The notes under the pieces: generated by a model
The model's database searches: none
What the model was told of the DNA's origin: nothing
Seen by the model: the letters and a program-made list of their open reading frames with translations, nothing else
Assembly: GCA_963777435.1 (NCBI GenBank)
Contig: CAVZQT010000003.1
Location: 1,798,001 to 1,862,000, forward strand
DNA: 64,000 bases
Source: AP-15 sp963777435
Lineage (GTDB): Bacteria > Pseudomonadota > Alphaproteobacteria > ATCC43930 > CGMCC-115725
Direction of reading: 5' to 3'
Shown: piece by piece, positions 9,234 to 18,414 of the stretch
How positions within the stretch are numbered: the first letter of the stretch is position 1
Layout of the letters: each line of letters begins with the position of its first letter
Translations under genes and position numbers: made by a program

Positions 9234-9808
9234 ATCGGGGAGCTACGGAAGCTGGCGCCCGGCTTCTCAAGAACTATAGCTGTTGCCCTCGATGAGAGGG
9301 TCAACCGGTTGAAAGAGCAGCTTCGATAGCGCGCCGCTCGCTTGCGACGGACCGCGGAAACCGCATTCAAGACCCTGCGGCCGTTATTATCGTCTACACG
9401 CTGGCACAGGTGCTTGGCGCACTCAGAGCAGCGGCGGGAGCCGCCCGGCCGGTGGTCCTCGTCAGCGCGGTGAATGCCGGAGTTTACGCAGGCCCTGGGT
9501 GGTTTGCAGCGCTTGTTGCATCGGCGCGAGAAGCCGTGCCGAACGCCGATTTCGGCTCGTTCCTCGATTGCGGTGACCAGCCGGGGACGGTGCTGGCTGC
9601 GATCCGCGGCGGGGTCGAAGGCGTCATATTTACTGGCCGCAGCGATGTCGCCGAAGGCCTCGCCAACATCGCCCGCCAGCATCGGGTTTCGTTCATCACC
9701 GTGCGCCCGGCCACCGGCCTCGACCTTCTAGATGACTTCTTCAATACAGAAGCGGCGATCGAGCAGCGCTGCGTCGATTTTCTCGCGCGCGGCGCCGAAG
9801 AGGCTTGA
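9234..9808 (+). CDS. Conserved hypothetical protein next to gap, frame interrupted, start unresolved
   Basis: The clear part, from about 9360, reads NRIQDPAAVIIVYTLAQVLG, then ARPVVLVSAVNAGVYAGPGW, NADFGSFLDCGDQPGTVLAA and GLDLLDDFFNTEAAIEQRC. Protein-like sequence (PGFSRTIAVALDERVNRLKE) precedes it in another frame at about 9255-9325. The gene therefore appears to start before 9290 and to contain one or two single-base frame breaks between about 9290 and 9360. I do not recognise a catalytic motif. The alternation of hydrophobic strands and Gly/Ala helices suggests a small soluble alpha/beta protein. Its place directly after gap and on the same strand suggests co-transcription. No function is assigned. 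Confidence 0.5.
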
Positions 9809-9837
9809 TCACCTGGGCGGGCCGCCGTGCCCTGACC

Positions 9838-9870
9838 GGGCGGCAGCCAATTTTCTGTTGGCTGTCGCCC
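9838..9870. terminator. Strong stem-loop between convergent genes, probable bidirectional terminator
   Basis: Thirteen paired bases (9838-9850 with 9858-9870, one G-T pair) enclose the loop TTTTCTG. It lies in the 90-base gap between the gap-linked hypothetical gene (rightward) and the cupin gene (leftward), where termination from both sides is expected. There is only a weak T-rich tail (GATTTCG) on the plus side, so it may act with Rho or simply protect 3' ends. Confidence 0.6.
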
Positions 9871-9898
9871 GTGATTTCGTACTAGTCGCCGCGCGCGG

Positions 9899-10402
9899 CT
9901 AAGCAACGCGCTCGTACGGGAAGCGCTGGATCTTTTCCATGTTCTTGCCCTCGATCCGGATCAGCTTGGTCGGGCCCTCGCGCCGCGGCGAATGCAAATC
10001 GCCCTCGTTGTAGAGGTAGGCCATCCCTGGGGTCAGCGTATAATCCTTGATCGGCCGCGCCTTTCCGGGCTTGCCTTCGCCTGGGCGCGCTACCGGCTCG
10101 TAATCGGTCATGATGGTGACACCGCGGGCTTGCCCGTAAATCGCCCAGGACGGGCCGTGATCATGCGGGTTGCTGCCCTTGGCGTCGTGATGCACGTGCC
10201 CGAGAATGCAGAACCCGAGCTCGGGATCCTCAAAAAGCACCTTGCGCTCCGGCACGTCGTCGCCGAGATGCTTCGTAATAAACTCTTCATCCTTCAATAC
10301 ATCGCGGACCAGCGTGCATACTTGCTTGCGCCCCTCGAAACCCGGATCTTGCTTGAGGATGCGGCGACACTCCGCCGAAAACTGCTCGAGGCTGTATCCC
10401 AT
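9899..10402 (-). CDS. Small cupin-fold protein (cysteine dioxygenase-like), function unknown
   Basis: A 167-residue protein. The ATG at 10402 is chosen over a start 18 bases upstream because GGAGGAGATAATA places a Shine-Dalgarno correctly. The first half is helical (SLEQFSAECRRILKQDPG). The second half has cupin motif 1, FCILGHVHHDAKGSNPHDHG, followed by SWAIYGQARGVTIMTDYEPV. Cupin motif 2, LTPGMAYLYNEGDLHSPRRE, contains a further His. The His residues in HVHH and HDH plus the later His would bind a metal. This resembles the cysteine dioxygenase-type or PepD-like cupins, but the substrate cannot be inferred. It is transcribed alone, leftward, and convergent with the preceding operon. Confidence 0.7.
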   Translation of the reverse strand: MGYSLEQFSAECRRILKQDPGFEGRKQVCTLVRDVLKDEEFITKHLGDDVPERKVLFEDPELGFCILGHVHHDAKGSNPHDHGPSWAIYGQARGVTIMTDYEPVARPGEGKPGKARPIKDYTLTPGMAYLYNEGDLHSPRREGPTKLIRIEGKNMEKIQRFPYERVA

Positions 10403-10914
10403 TATTATCTCCTCCATCACTCACGACGCGGACGGCGGCGGTTCTTGCGGAACCGATCCGGCTCAAACCGCGTGACAGGCGCATTACTCAATCACGATTC
10501 CCATCTGCACGCCAGCCACAAACGCCAGTAGTTGCGTTACTTGCTATACACCCCGCAGATGTATTGGCAGTCGATTTCACAAGCCATCATTAACGCTTCT
10601 TGCTGATACATCGAAATGGTAGGATGCGTTCGGGCGATTTACAGACTTGTACGATCTTTCACCCGATTTGCTCAAAAGCACCGTCCAGCGAAGTTGTAGC
10701 GGCTGTGAGCGACATCGCGTTTTGCCGGTTCGGAAGCTGACGGCCTGTCGCGCGGTTCGCATCGTTCAGTTCTTCACTATGCCATGATCGAGAAGCTGAA
10801 CAGCGGCGCGAGATCGTGTAACTTCTCGCGGTCGATGTCTCGGCACGGGGATTGCTCTAAGCCGAGGTGATCGCCCCAGCAGAGCTGAAGCGCGTTCAAA
10901 CAGGGAGTTCGGAG
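10403..10914. other. Intergenic region between divergent cupin gene and liv operon
   Basis: About 510 bases with no supported gene. Local base composition is more A/T-rich than the flanks (for example 10530-10640), as expected for promoters firing in both directions. A 6-base inverted repeat, CTCGGC and GCCGAG separated by 16 bases, occurs shortly before the substrate-binding-protein gene (about 10846-10873). I could not find a convincing -35/-10 pair. Confidence 0.4.
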
Positions 10915-12159
10915 ATGCTGTCGCGCCGTTCGATCATTATCAGCCTTTCGGGAACCGCCCTCGTCGGCGCCTTTGCCAGCCGTGCCGGGCGCGTCTTCGC
11001 CGCCGACAAATCGGTGAAAATCGGGATCAATCTGCCCTTTACGGGCGCTGACGCGCACGATGCCGAGCTGATCAAAGACGGGGCAATGTTAGCGATTGAT
11101 GAGGCCAATGCCGCTGGTGGCATGGGCGGCTACAAGATCGATGTGCTGCAACTCGACGACGGGACGGCCACCGCCGGTCAATATGACCCTGCCCAAGCCG
11201 CGACCAATGCACGCAAGATGGTCTCGGACGATTCGGTGGTCGCGGCGATCGGCCCGCAAATGAGCGGTTCCGGCAAAGCGATGTCGCCGATTCTTAGCCA
11301 AGGCGGTCTTGCAACGATCACTCCAAGCTCGACCAACCCCGACATCACCAATCCCAAATTTGCCACGCAATACCGGCCGGCCGGCAAAGCCATCTACTTT
11401 CGAACGGTGACCACCGACACTTTTCAAGGCCCCAACATGGCGAATTACTTGGCCGATACATTAAAGGTCAAGTCGGTCTATGTACTCGACGACAGCGGCG
11501 CTTACGGCGTCGGGCTCGCCGATGCGTTTCAGGAGCAAGCGAAAAAACGCGGCATCAACGTGCTCGGACGTGATCAGCTGAATCCAAAGGAAGCTGATTA
11601 TACGACGACACTGACTAAAATAAAGTCGCTGAACCCCGAGGCGATCTATTACGGCGGCGTCGCCCAGGCCGGAGTCAAATTCGTCAAACAATCCTATGAC
11701 ATCGTCCCCAATCTGATCCGAGCCGGCGGCGATGGCGTCTACGGCGCGGAGATTCTGAAGGGCGCCGGGTTCCCGGCGGCGCAAGGCCTATACGCCACGA
11801 TCGCGGCACCGAACGTTCTCGAAAATCCCGATGCCGCGCCGATGATCGAGCACTTCGTCAAAAAGTATGGACAGCAACCTGACAACTACTCGATCACTGC
11901 TTATGATGCGGCGCTCGTCATTATCGACGCCATCAAACGGGTGGCCTCTTCCGGCAAGGAGGTTACCCGCGCTGCGATTCGCGACGCCATCCAGCACTCG
12001 CACGTCAAGACCTTGCAAGGAGAGATCAGTTTTGACGCCAACGGCGATATCGCCAACAAGGTAATCAGCGTGTTTCAGATTTCCCGGAACGATAAATACC
12101 CACTCGACGACGTATTGCACCAGTATAAGTATATGGGCGTAGCGCCGGCGAGCAGTTGA
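10915..12159 (+). CDS. ABC transporter substrate-binding protein, branched-chain amino acid (LivJ-like) type
   Basis: A 414-residue periplasmic binding protein. The ATG at 10915 follows GGGAGTTCGGAG. The N-terminus MLSRRSIIISLSGTALVGAF, ending near RVFAADK, is a cleavable export signal with a twin-arginine-like SRRS start. The mature part begins VKIGINLPFTGADAHDAELI, with MLAIDEANAAGGMGGYKIDV and SGSGKAMSPILSQGGLATIT, the typical Leu/Ile/Val-binding (Peripla_BP_6) pattern. It is the first gene of a five-function uptake operon. The ligand could be an amino acid, amide, urea or aromatic acid; the family does not separate these by sequence inspection. Confidence 0.9.
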   Translation: MLSRRSIIISLSGTALVGAFASRAGRVFAADKSVKIGINLPFTGADAHDAELIKDGAMLAIDEANAAGGMGGYKIDVLQLDDGTATAGQYDPAQAATNARKMVSDDSVVAAIGPQMSGSGKAMSPILSQGGLATITPSSTNPDITNPKFATQYRPAGKAIYFRTVTTDTFQGPNMANYLADTLKVKSVYVLDDSGAYGVGLADAFQEQAKKRGINVLGRDQLNPKEADYTTTLTKIKSLNPEAIYYGGVAQAGVKFVKQSYDIVPNLIRAGGDGVYGAEILKGAGFPAAQGLYATIAAPNVLENPDAAPMIEHFVKKYGQQPDNYSITAYDAALVIIDAIKRVASSGKEVTRAAIRDAIQHSHVKTLQGEISFDANGDIANKVISVFQISRNDKYPLDDVLHQYKYMGVAPASS

Positions 12160-12205
12160 AACCAAGCAACATCATCCTTCAGGTAAGCCCAATCGCCGCC
12201 TCGCC

Positions 12206-13135
12206 ATGACCGATTACGCCGTGCTGCTGCAGCAAGTCGTCAACGGGCTGAGCTTGGGCGCGATGTATGCGTTGCTGGCGCTCGGCTTTACACTCGTCTA
12301 CGGCATTCTCGAGCTGATCAACTTCGCCCATTTCAACGTTTTTATGGTGGCCTCGTTTATCGGCATGTGGGCATTGCAATTTCTCGGCATTTCGGGCCAA
12401 AGTCAGGTTTTGACCGGATTCGCATTGGCCGGATCGTTGGGCTTTGCGTTTGTCGTGACGATGATCGCGGCCGGCATCATCGGGGTCGTTATCGAACGCT
12501 TGTCATTGCGACCGCTGCGCGGCGTTCGCGGCACTGCGGCGATGATCACGACGATCGGCGTCTCTTACATCTTGTTCAATATCATCCTGCTCACCGTCGG
12601 CGCCGGTTCCGAGAACTACCCGAACCCGTTGCCGGTGGTGCGGTGGCAGCTGGGCCAGGTGGTTGTCGAGCTGAAGGAGGTGCTGATCTGGGGCGTCTCC
12701 TTGGCGCTGATGGTGGCGCTGCACTTGTTCGTCAATCGCACGCGTCTTGGCAAAGCGATGCGGGCCACGGCGCAAGATGCCGAGGCGGCCCGGATGATGG
12801 GCGTCGATGTCGACCGCGTGATCATCACAGCCTTTTTTCTGGGCTCGGCGCTGGCCGGGGCGGCGGCGCTAATTTTTGGCCTCTATTACAACTATACGAG
12901 CTTTATCATCGGCTATAGCGCCGGCCTGCGTGCGTTTACTGCAGCCGTGCTTGGCGGCATCGGCAGCATCCCGGGTGCGATGGTCGGCGGGTTGCTGATC
13001 GGGCTGATCGAGACCTTAGGCGGCCAGCTGATCGCGGTGCGCTGGACCGACGTGATCATTTTCTCGATCCTTGTCCTCGTCCTCGTATTTGTCCCGGCCG
13101 GGCTCTTCGGTCGCGCCTCACCGACCAAATCCTAA
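12206..13135 (+). CDS. livH: ABC transporter permease, LivH type
   Basis: A 309-residue inner-membrane permease with about eight hydrophobic segments. The N-terminus QQVVNGLSLGAMYALLALGF followed by LVYGILELINFAH is the standard LivH signature. Later come RGTAAMITTIGVSYILFNII and the conserved cytoplasmic loop GKAMRATAQDAEAARMMGVD, the contact point for the ATPases. It ends in AVLGGIGSIPGAMVGGLLIG and VLVLVFVPAGLFG. It lies 46 bases after the binding protein, and the next gene starts one base after its stop codon. Confidence 0.93.
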   Translation: MTDYAVLLQQVVNGLSLGAMYALLALGFTLVYGILELINFAHFNVFMVASFIGMWALQFLGISGQSQVLTGFALAGSLGFAFVVTMIAAGIIGVVIERLSLRPLRGVRGTAAMITTIGVSYILFNIILLTVGAGSENYPNPLPVVRWQLGQVVVELKEVLIWGVSLALMVALHLFVNRTRLGKAMRATAQDAEAARMMGVDVDRVIITAFFLGSALAGAAALIFGLYYNYTSFIIGYSAGLRAFTAAVLGGIGSIPGAMVGGLLIGLIETLGGQLIAVRWTDVIIFSILVLVLVFVPAGLFGRASPTKS

Positions 13136-13136
13136 G

Positions 13137-15206
13137 ATGGCGGAGGTCGACAAGCAGCCCACCACGATAAAGGCGCTCCGGGCGGGTCCTCGGGCACTAG
13201 CAGTTCCGGGCCTCGCCGGCGTCTCACCCCGGGCGCGGTCCAGTCTCGCGATCCTCCTCGTCGCCGCCGCAGCCCTGCTGTTTCCGATCGTGCACGGCAA
13301 CGACGCCGATATCAATTCCGCCGCGAATGCGCTCGCTTTCGCGGCGTTGGCGCTGGGCCTCAACATCGTCGTCGGATTTGCCGGGCTGCTTGACCTTGGC
13401 TATGCCGCATTCTTTGCGATTGGCGCTTACGCCTATGGCGCCGCTGCCTCATTCCAGCTGCAGCCGGAATGGTCGAGCTTTTGGGAACCGTTCCGCTGGT
13501 TCGACCTCGTCGCCCGCATGCCCGGAGCAAGCGGCGGCGATGTCGTCCACTTCCAGGTGTCGTTCTGGCTGATGTTGCCGATCTCGGCGCTGATCGCGGC
13601 GTTTTTCGGCGTGCTGTTCGGCGCCCCGACCTTGCGGCTTAAAGGCGATTACCTGGCGATCGTCACCTTGGGTTTTGGCGAGATCGTACCGATCGTGGCG
13701 CGCAACGTCCCGAGCGTGACCAACGGTGCGATGGGGCTGAACGGCGTCGCCGCCCCGCAGCTGTTCGGCTATAGTTTCGGGATTTACGCCACCCCTTATT
13801 ATTACGTCGGCGTCGCGCTTGTCGCATTGTTGATTTTCACCAGCCTGCGGCTCAAAGATTCGCGCATCGGCCGGGCCTGGATGGCAATCCGCGAGGACGA
13901 AATCGCCGCCGCGGCAATGGGCGTCAACCGCGTCCGGTTCAAACTGCTGGCGTTTGCGATCGGGGCCGCCTTTGCCGGCGCTACCGGCACGCTCTATGTC
14001 GCCAAATTGCAGACCGCGACCCCCGAGATGTTCATGTTCCCGGTCTCGGTCATGATCCTCGTCATGATCGTATTCGGCGGGATCGGCAGCGTCTGGGGCG
14101 TGGTTGTCGGCGCCGTGATATTGCAGATGCTGCAATCGTGGTTTCTCGAGGACTTGTCGCAGTGGCTGCACGCGCTCGGTCGCGTGATCAATGTCGCGTG
14201 GCTGCAACATGTCGAGCTGGCCTCGTCGATCGAGCTGATCTTCGGGCTTATCCTGGTGCTGATGATGCTCTATCGCCGCGAAGGCTTGATCCCGGCGACC
14301 CGGCGAATGCCGGCGCTGACCCTCGACCAGCAATCGGCGCAGATCGAACGCGGCGGCTTTACCGCGTTGCAGGCGTTCGGCGCCGAAACCCGAGGCACCC
14401 GAGGCAGTGCCAAAGACCGCGCCGAAACCGGCCCGCTGCTTGATATTTCCGCTCTGACCGTCAGCTTTGGCGGTCTTGTAGCCCTGCGCGCCGTGTCGCT
14501 GAGCGTGCCATATCGGTCGGTGACAGCGGTAATCGGGCCCAACGGCTCGGGCAAGTCGACCCTGTTCAACGCGGTTACCGGGTTGGTCACGCCCGATAGC
14601 GGCTCGGTGCGCTTCGCTGGTCGGGAGATCGGCCGCCTGCCGCCGCATCGCGTTCTCGAAGCCGGCATCGCCCGCACGTTTCAAAACATTAGGCTGTTCC
14701 CGAACCTGACGGTCCTCGAGAACGTCATGATCGGCATGCATGCGCGGCTCAATGCCGGGCCGGCCGGCGCCCTGCTGCGATTGCCGCGCGCGCGTCGCGA
14801 GGAGGAAGCGGCGCGCGAGCGAGCGCTCGCGATCCTGGCTTTGTTCGGCAACCGCCTATTGCCGCGGGCCGACCACCTCGCCTCCAGCCTGTCCTACGCC
14901 AACCGGCGGCGCACCGAGATCGCCCGCGCACTCGCCTCGCGGCCAAAGTTGTTGCTGCTCGACGAGCCGACCGCCGGCATGAACCCGGCGGAAACCCTTG
15001 AACTCGCCGAGCAAATCAAGAGCTTGCATCACGCCGGTCTGGCGATCGTGCTGATCGAGCACAAGCTCGATGTCGTCGTCAGTCTCGCCGACAATGTCAT
15101 CGTGCTCGACCACGGCGAAAAGATCGCCGAGGGTCCGCCCGATGTCGTCCGCCGCGACGAAGAAGTAATCCGCGCCTATCTCGGGCGCAGCGCGGCGGTA
15201 GCGTGA
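13137..15206 (+). CDS. LivM-LivG fusion: branched-chain amino acid ABC permease with ATPase domain
   Basis: A 689-residue fusion. Residues about 1-405 form the LivM permease (LALGLNIVVGFAGLLDLGYA, then FFAIGAYAYGA, LKGDYLAIVTLGFGEIVPIV and AWMAIREDEIAAAAMGVNRV). After a linker at about 405-435, residues about 436-689 form a LivG-type ATPase: Walker A GPNGSGKSTLFNAVTG, Q-loop region GIARTFQNIRLFP, signature LSYANRRRTEIARALA, Walker B LLLLDEPTAGMNPAE and switch LIEHKLDVVV. Transport would be driven by this domain pairing with the separate LivF. The ATG at 13137 is one base after the livH stop, and the C-terminus overlaps the livF start. LivM and LivG are separate polypeptides in E. coli, so this is a genuine domain fusion within one continuous frame. 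Confidence 0.93.
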   Translation: MAEVDKQPTTIKALRAGPRALAVPGLAGVSPRARSSLAILLVAAAALLFPIVHGNDADINSAANALAFAALALGLNIVVGFAGLLDLGYAAFFAIGAYAYGAAASFQLQPEWSSFWEPFRWFDLVARMPGASGGDVVHFQVSFWLMLPISALIAAFFGVLFGAPTLRLKGDYLAIVTLGFGEIVPIVARNVPSVTNGAMGLNGVAAPQLFGYSFGIYATPYYYVGVALVALLIFTSLRLKDSRIGRAWMAIREDEIAAAAMGVNRVRFKLLAFAIGAAFAGATGTLYVAKLQTATPEMFMFPVSVMILVMIVFGGIGSVWGVVVGAVILQMLQSWFLEDLSQWLHALGRVINVAWLQHVELASSIELIFGLILVLMMLYRREGLIPATRRMPALTLDQQSAQIERGGFTALQAFGAETRGTRGSAKDRAETGPLLDISALTVSFGGLVALRAVSLSVPYRSVTAVIGPNGSGKSTLFNAVTGLVTPDSGSVRFAGREIGRLPPHRVLEAGIARTFQNIRLFPNLTVLENVMIGMHARLNAGPAGALLRLPRARREEEAARERALAILALFGNRLLPRADHLASSLSYANRRRTEIARALASRPKLLLLDEPTAGMNPAETLELAEQIKSLHHAGLAIVLIEHKLDVVVSLADNVIVLDHGEKIAEGPPDVVRRDEEVIRAYLGRSAAVA

Positions 15207-15931
15207 CCGCCCCGCTTCTCGAATTCAAGGCGGTCGACACCCATTACGGCGACCTGCATGTGTTGAAATCGGTCGATTACCGAATCGAGCCCGGCGAAAT
15301 CGTCTGCCTGTTGGGCGGCAACGCCTCGGGCAAGTCGACGACGATGAAAGCCATTATGGGGATCGTGCGGCCGAGCCGCGGCGCGGTCATGTACGAGGGC
15401 CAATCGCTAAGCGGCGTCAGCACCGCCGAGCGCGTGCGGCGAGGCATCGCGCCGGTGCTCGAAGCGCGGCGGCTGTTCCCGCGCATGACGGTCTACGAAA
15501 ACCTCGAAATGGGCGCCTACACGCGCCGGCGCGGCCGCGAATTCGAGCAGGATCTGGGCCGGGTCTTCGCGCTGTTCCCGCGCGTCGAGGAGCGGTTGCG
15601 TCAGCTCGCCGGCACCTTGTCGGGCGGCGAGCAGCAGATGGTCGCGATCGGCCGCGCGCTGATGGCACACCCCAAGCTGTTATGTATGGACGAGCCCTCG
15701 ATGGGGTTGTCGCCGGCCTATGTCGAGCAGGTCTTTGACATTATCCGCGAGATCAACCGGCAGGGCACGACGATCTTTATGGTCGAGCAGAACGCCAATA
15801 TGGCGTTGTCGATCGCCAACCGCGCCTATGTCCTGCAGACCGGTCAGGTCGTGCTCAGCGGCCCGTCCGCCGAATTGCGACAGAACGAGCAGATCCGCCA
15901 CGCCTATCTCGGCGAAATGACGGTGCAATAG
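15203..15931 (+). CDS. livF: ABC transporter ATP-binding protein, LivF type
   Basis: A 242-residue ATPase that starts with GTG at 15203, overlapping the stop of the LivM-LivG gene by four bases (GTGA), which implies translational coupling. Walker A is LLGGNASGKSTTMKAIMG, the signature is LSGGEQQMVAIGRALM, Walker B is LLCMDEPSMGLSP, and the H-loop lies in TIFMVEQNANMALSIANRAY with Gln-Asn in place of the usual His, as is common in LivF. FPRMTVYENLEMGAYTR is also typical of LivF. It pairs with the ATPase half of the upstream fusion and is the last gene of the operon. Confidence 0.94.
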   Translation: MTAPLLEFKAVDTHYGDLHVLKSVDYRIEPGEIVCLLGGNASGKSTTMKAIMGIVRPSRGAVMYEGQSLSGVSTAERVRRGIAPVLEARRLFPRMTVYENLEMGAYTRRRGREFEQDLGRVFALFPRVEERLRQLAGTLSGGEQQMVAIGRALMAHPKLLCMDEPSMGLSPAYVEQVFDIIREINRQGTTIFMVEQNANMALSIANRAYVLQTGQVVLSGPSAELRQNEQIRHAYLGEMTVQ

Positions 15932-16073
15932 TTTCGGATCGCTCCTGACAGGTGGCGAGGGAACAGCGGCAAATCGGGCATTTGATCTCGATCAATTTGA
16001 CGCCGCCGCGAATTTACTACCGTTGGCTGATCGGGGCGCCACGATACTGATCGATACTGGCGCCGGAGACGCA

Positions 16074-16735
16074 ATGGAGCAAACGGTTTTTCGTGACCGC
16101 AGCGAGGCCGGGCGGCTTACTCGCGACAAAACTCTCCGCCTATACCGGGAGGCCGGATGTTGTAGTACTCGGCCTGCCGCGCGGCGGGGTGCCGGTCGCG
16201 TTCGAGGTGGCGCGGGCGTTGTCGGCGCCGCTCGACGTGTTTCTGGTGCGCAAGCTCGGCGTCCCCGGGCACGAGGAATTGGCGATGGGTGCCGTCGCCA
16301 GCGGCGGCGTGCGTGTCCTCAACCACGATGTAATCGCGAGGCTCGGGATTGAGCCGGAGGAGATCGACTCCGTTGCGGCGAGGGAAATGACGGAATTGGC
16401 GCGCCGAGAGCAGCTTTACCACGCCGGGCGACGAGCGCCGGAGGTCGGCGGCCGCACTGTGATCCTCGTCGATGACGGGCTCGCCACTGGCGCCACGATG
16501 CGGGCGGCGGTCGCGGCTTTGCGGCAATTGGGCCCGGCCGCCATCGTTGTCGCAGTGCCGACCGCCGCGGCCGAGATTTGTCGTGAATTTAAGAAGCGAA
16601 GCCGATGACGTCGTCTGCTACATGACGCCCGAGCCGTTTCTTGCCGTCGGCCGCTGGTACGAAGATTTCGGGCAGACTACAGATGACGAGGTCTGTGCAC
16701 TGCTGGCGCGGGCGCAATCACAAAGCGCGCCGTGA
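16074..16735 (+). CDS. Phosphoribosyltransferase-family protein, frame interrupted
   Basis: Pieces in three frames join into one protein: MEQTVFRDRSEAGRL from 16074, then LLATKLSAYTGRPDVVVLGL, PRGGVPVAFEVARALSAPLD and VFLVRKLGVPGHEELAMGAV after a break near 16113-16120, and EADDVVCYMTPEPFLAVGRW with YEDFGQTTDDEVCALLARA after a break near 16588-16605. The PRPP-binding loop VILVDDGLATGATMRAAVAA is intact. This is the phosphoribosyltransferase-like family often found beside erythromycin-esterase or dienelactone-hydrolase-like domains; its actual substrate is not established. Both breaks need one base dropped. It is probably a single 220-residue protein. Confidence 0.75.
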
Positions 16736-16799
16736 TCGCAGGGGTTACTCCCACCCGCAGACCTGGGGCAGAAGGCGGCCCCCGGCGCCGTCGGACGCT

Positions 16800-18134
16800 C
16801 TAAGCGGCGGTGGCGCGCGCCGTCGCCAACAGGAAAAAGAATTGCCCGAGAAGAAGGCCCGCGAGCAAGACGCTGGCGGCGGCCAAAGCCGGGTTCGCCG
16901 GGTATAAAGCCGACCGCCAAGGTGCAAAGCGCTCCATTCGCCATCTGCATAAACCCGTAAAGCCCGGAGGCGGCGCCAATCATATGCGGGTCGGTGCTGA
17001 TCGCCGCGGTGATCGCGACGGGCGAAGCGGCGCCGACCCCGATCGAAAACAAGATCATCGGCGCGAGCACAGTCAAGACAGTGACATGTCCGGTCAGCGG
17101 CGACGATAAAGAACAGGGCAGCGCCGGCGAGTGCGATCGCACTCGTCAGCCGCAACAGCAACACCGGCCGCACACGCCGGACGAGGCGGCTCGCGCTGAA
17201 ACTGCCGACCGGCACCCCGGCCATGACTACGAGATAGTAGAGCCCGATCTCGGTGGCCGGGCGGTGCAGCATGTTCGTGAAGATAAAGGGAGAGGTGGTC
17301 AAATACGCGAAGAAGGTCGTGCTGGTAAAGGCGCCGCCAAACATATAGCCGCAAAATACTCGCGAGCGCAGCAGCCTGATGTAGCTACCGAGCATGCGTC
17401 CCGAGCCGCGCGATGCGGCGGTCTCCGGCAATAGCAGGATAACGCCCGTTAATGTCACGGCGCCGAGCGCCACCAGCATGACAAAGATCGACCGCCAGCC
17501 AAACCAGGCGCCAAGAAATCCGCCGACCGCCGGGCCGACACCGGGTGCTAGGCTTTGCACCATGGTCAGCAACGCCATGCGCGAGGTCGCCTCGCCCGGC
17601 CCGGCGCTGTCGCGTACGATCGCGCGGCCCAAGACCAGCCCGCCGCACCCGCCGACCGCTTGTACCACGCGCGCCATCAGCAACGTCGCGAGCGTCGCCG
17701 CCCAGCCGGCGATGAGCCCGCGCGACGATATAGAGAGCCAATGAAATGATCAGGGTCGGTCGCCGCCCAAAGCGGTCGGAGACCGGTCCGTACAGCAATT
17801 GCCCGCCGGCGATGCCAAACAGATAGAGCGTGATTGCCTGCTGGATTGCCCCCCGAGATACACCGAGATCAACGGCGGCGAGCGGCAATACCGGGATCAG
17901 GATGTGCATCGCCAAGGTGCCGGTGGCGGTGACCGCGACCAGCAGCCCGAACGGCGCTCGGCCGCTGGCGAGCACCGGCGCCGCCACCCAGCTGAACCAG
18001 CCCATCCCATAGAACCAGCCGCCGCGCTGCGCTGCGGCAGGAGATCTACCCCGCCGCCACTGCTCGAAACCGCGCAATGCCCGGCGGGTCGCGTCGCGCC
18101 ATAGTCTGCGAGCCGTCAACTTAGATCGCGCCAT
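16800..18134 (-). CDS. MFS transporter, Bcr/CflA-type drug exporter, frame interrupted
   Basis: Read leftward from an ATG at 18134. Segments: FGLLVAVTATGTLAMHILIP with LPLAAVDLGVSRGAIQQAIT, then GGQLLYGPVSDRFGRRPTLI (the conserved MFS loop 2-3 motif). After a break near 17720 come LMARVVQAVGGCGGLVLGRA with IVRDSAGPGEATSRMALLTM and QSLAPGVGPAVGGFLGAWFG. After breaks near 17100 and 16895 the last helices and a C-terminus LLGQFFFLLATARATAA follow. RDSAGPGEATSRMA and APGVGPAVGG are typical of the Bcr/CflA (14-TMS-like 12-TM) drug:H+ antiporters. There is an N-terminal basic extension of about 50 residues. Three single-base breaks disrupt an otherwise well-preserved protein. Confidence 0.78.
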
Positions 18135-18414
18135 GAACCCAAGATCAGCCCTTTGGAGCAAGCACCGTGCCAGAGCGGTGTCGTAAGTTGGGCAAAAATG
18201 TGGTCCCGCCGACCGGAACCAATCTGCCTGATGAGGTGTTCCCGGCTGACTGTACTGAAAAAAGATGCTGCAGAAGATCTCGTCGTGACCTGAAATGAAG
18301 CAGAGCTTCTCGACGAGGCAAAATTCCAGCATAGAAAACGAAGCTGGACATCAGGCCGGTTCCCATGTGTCCTACAGGTTCCTTAAGTACGGGAGCAGAC
18401 AAAAACCGGATACA

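Noticed and set aside
9410..9808. The hypothetical gene after gap beginning at GTG 9410.
   Set aside because: Clear protein-like sequence extends upstream of 9410 (NRIQDPAAVIIVYTLAQ), so 9410 is not the true start; the gene was extended with an unresolved start.
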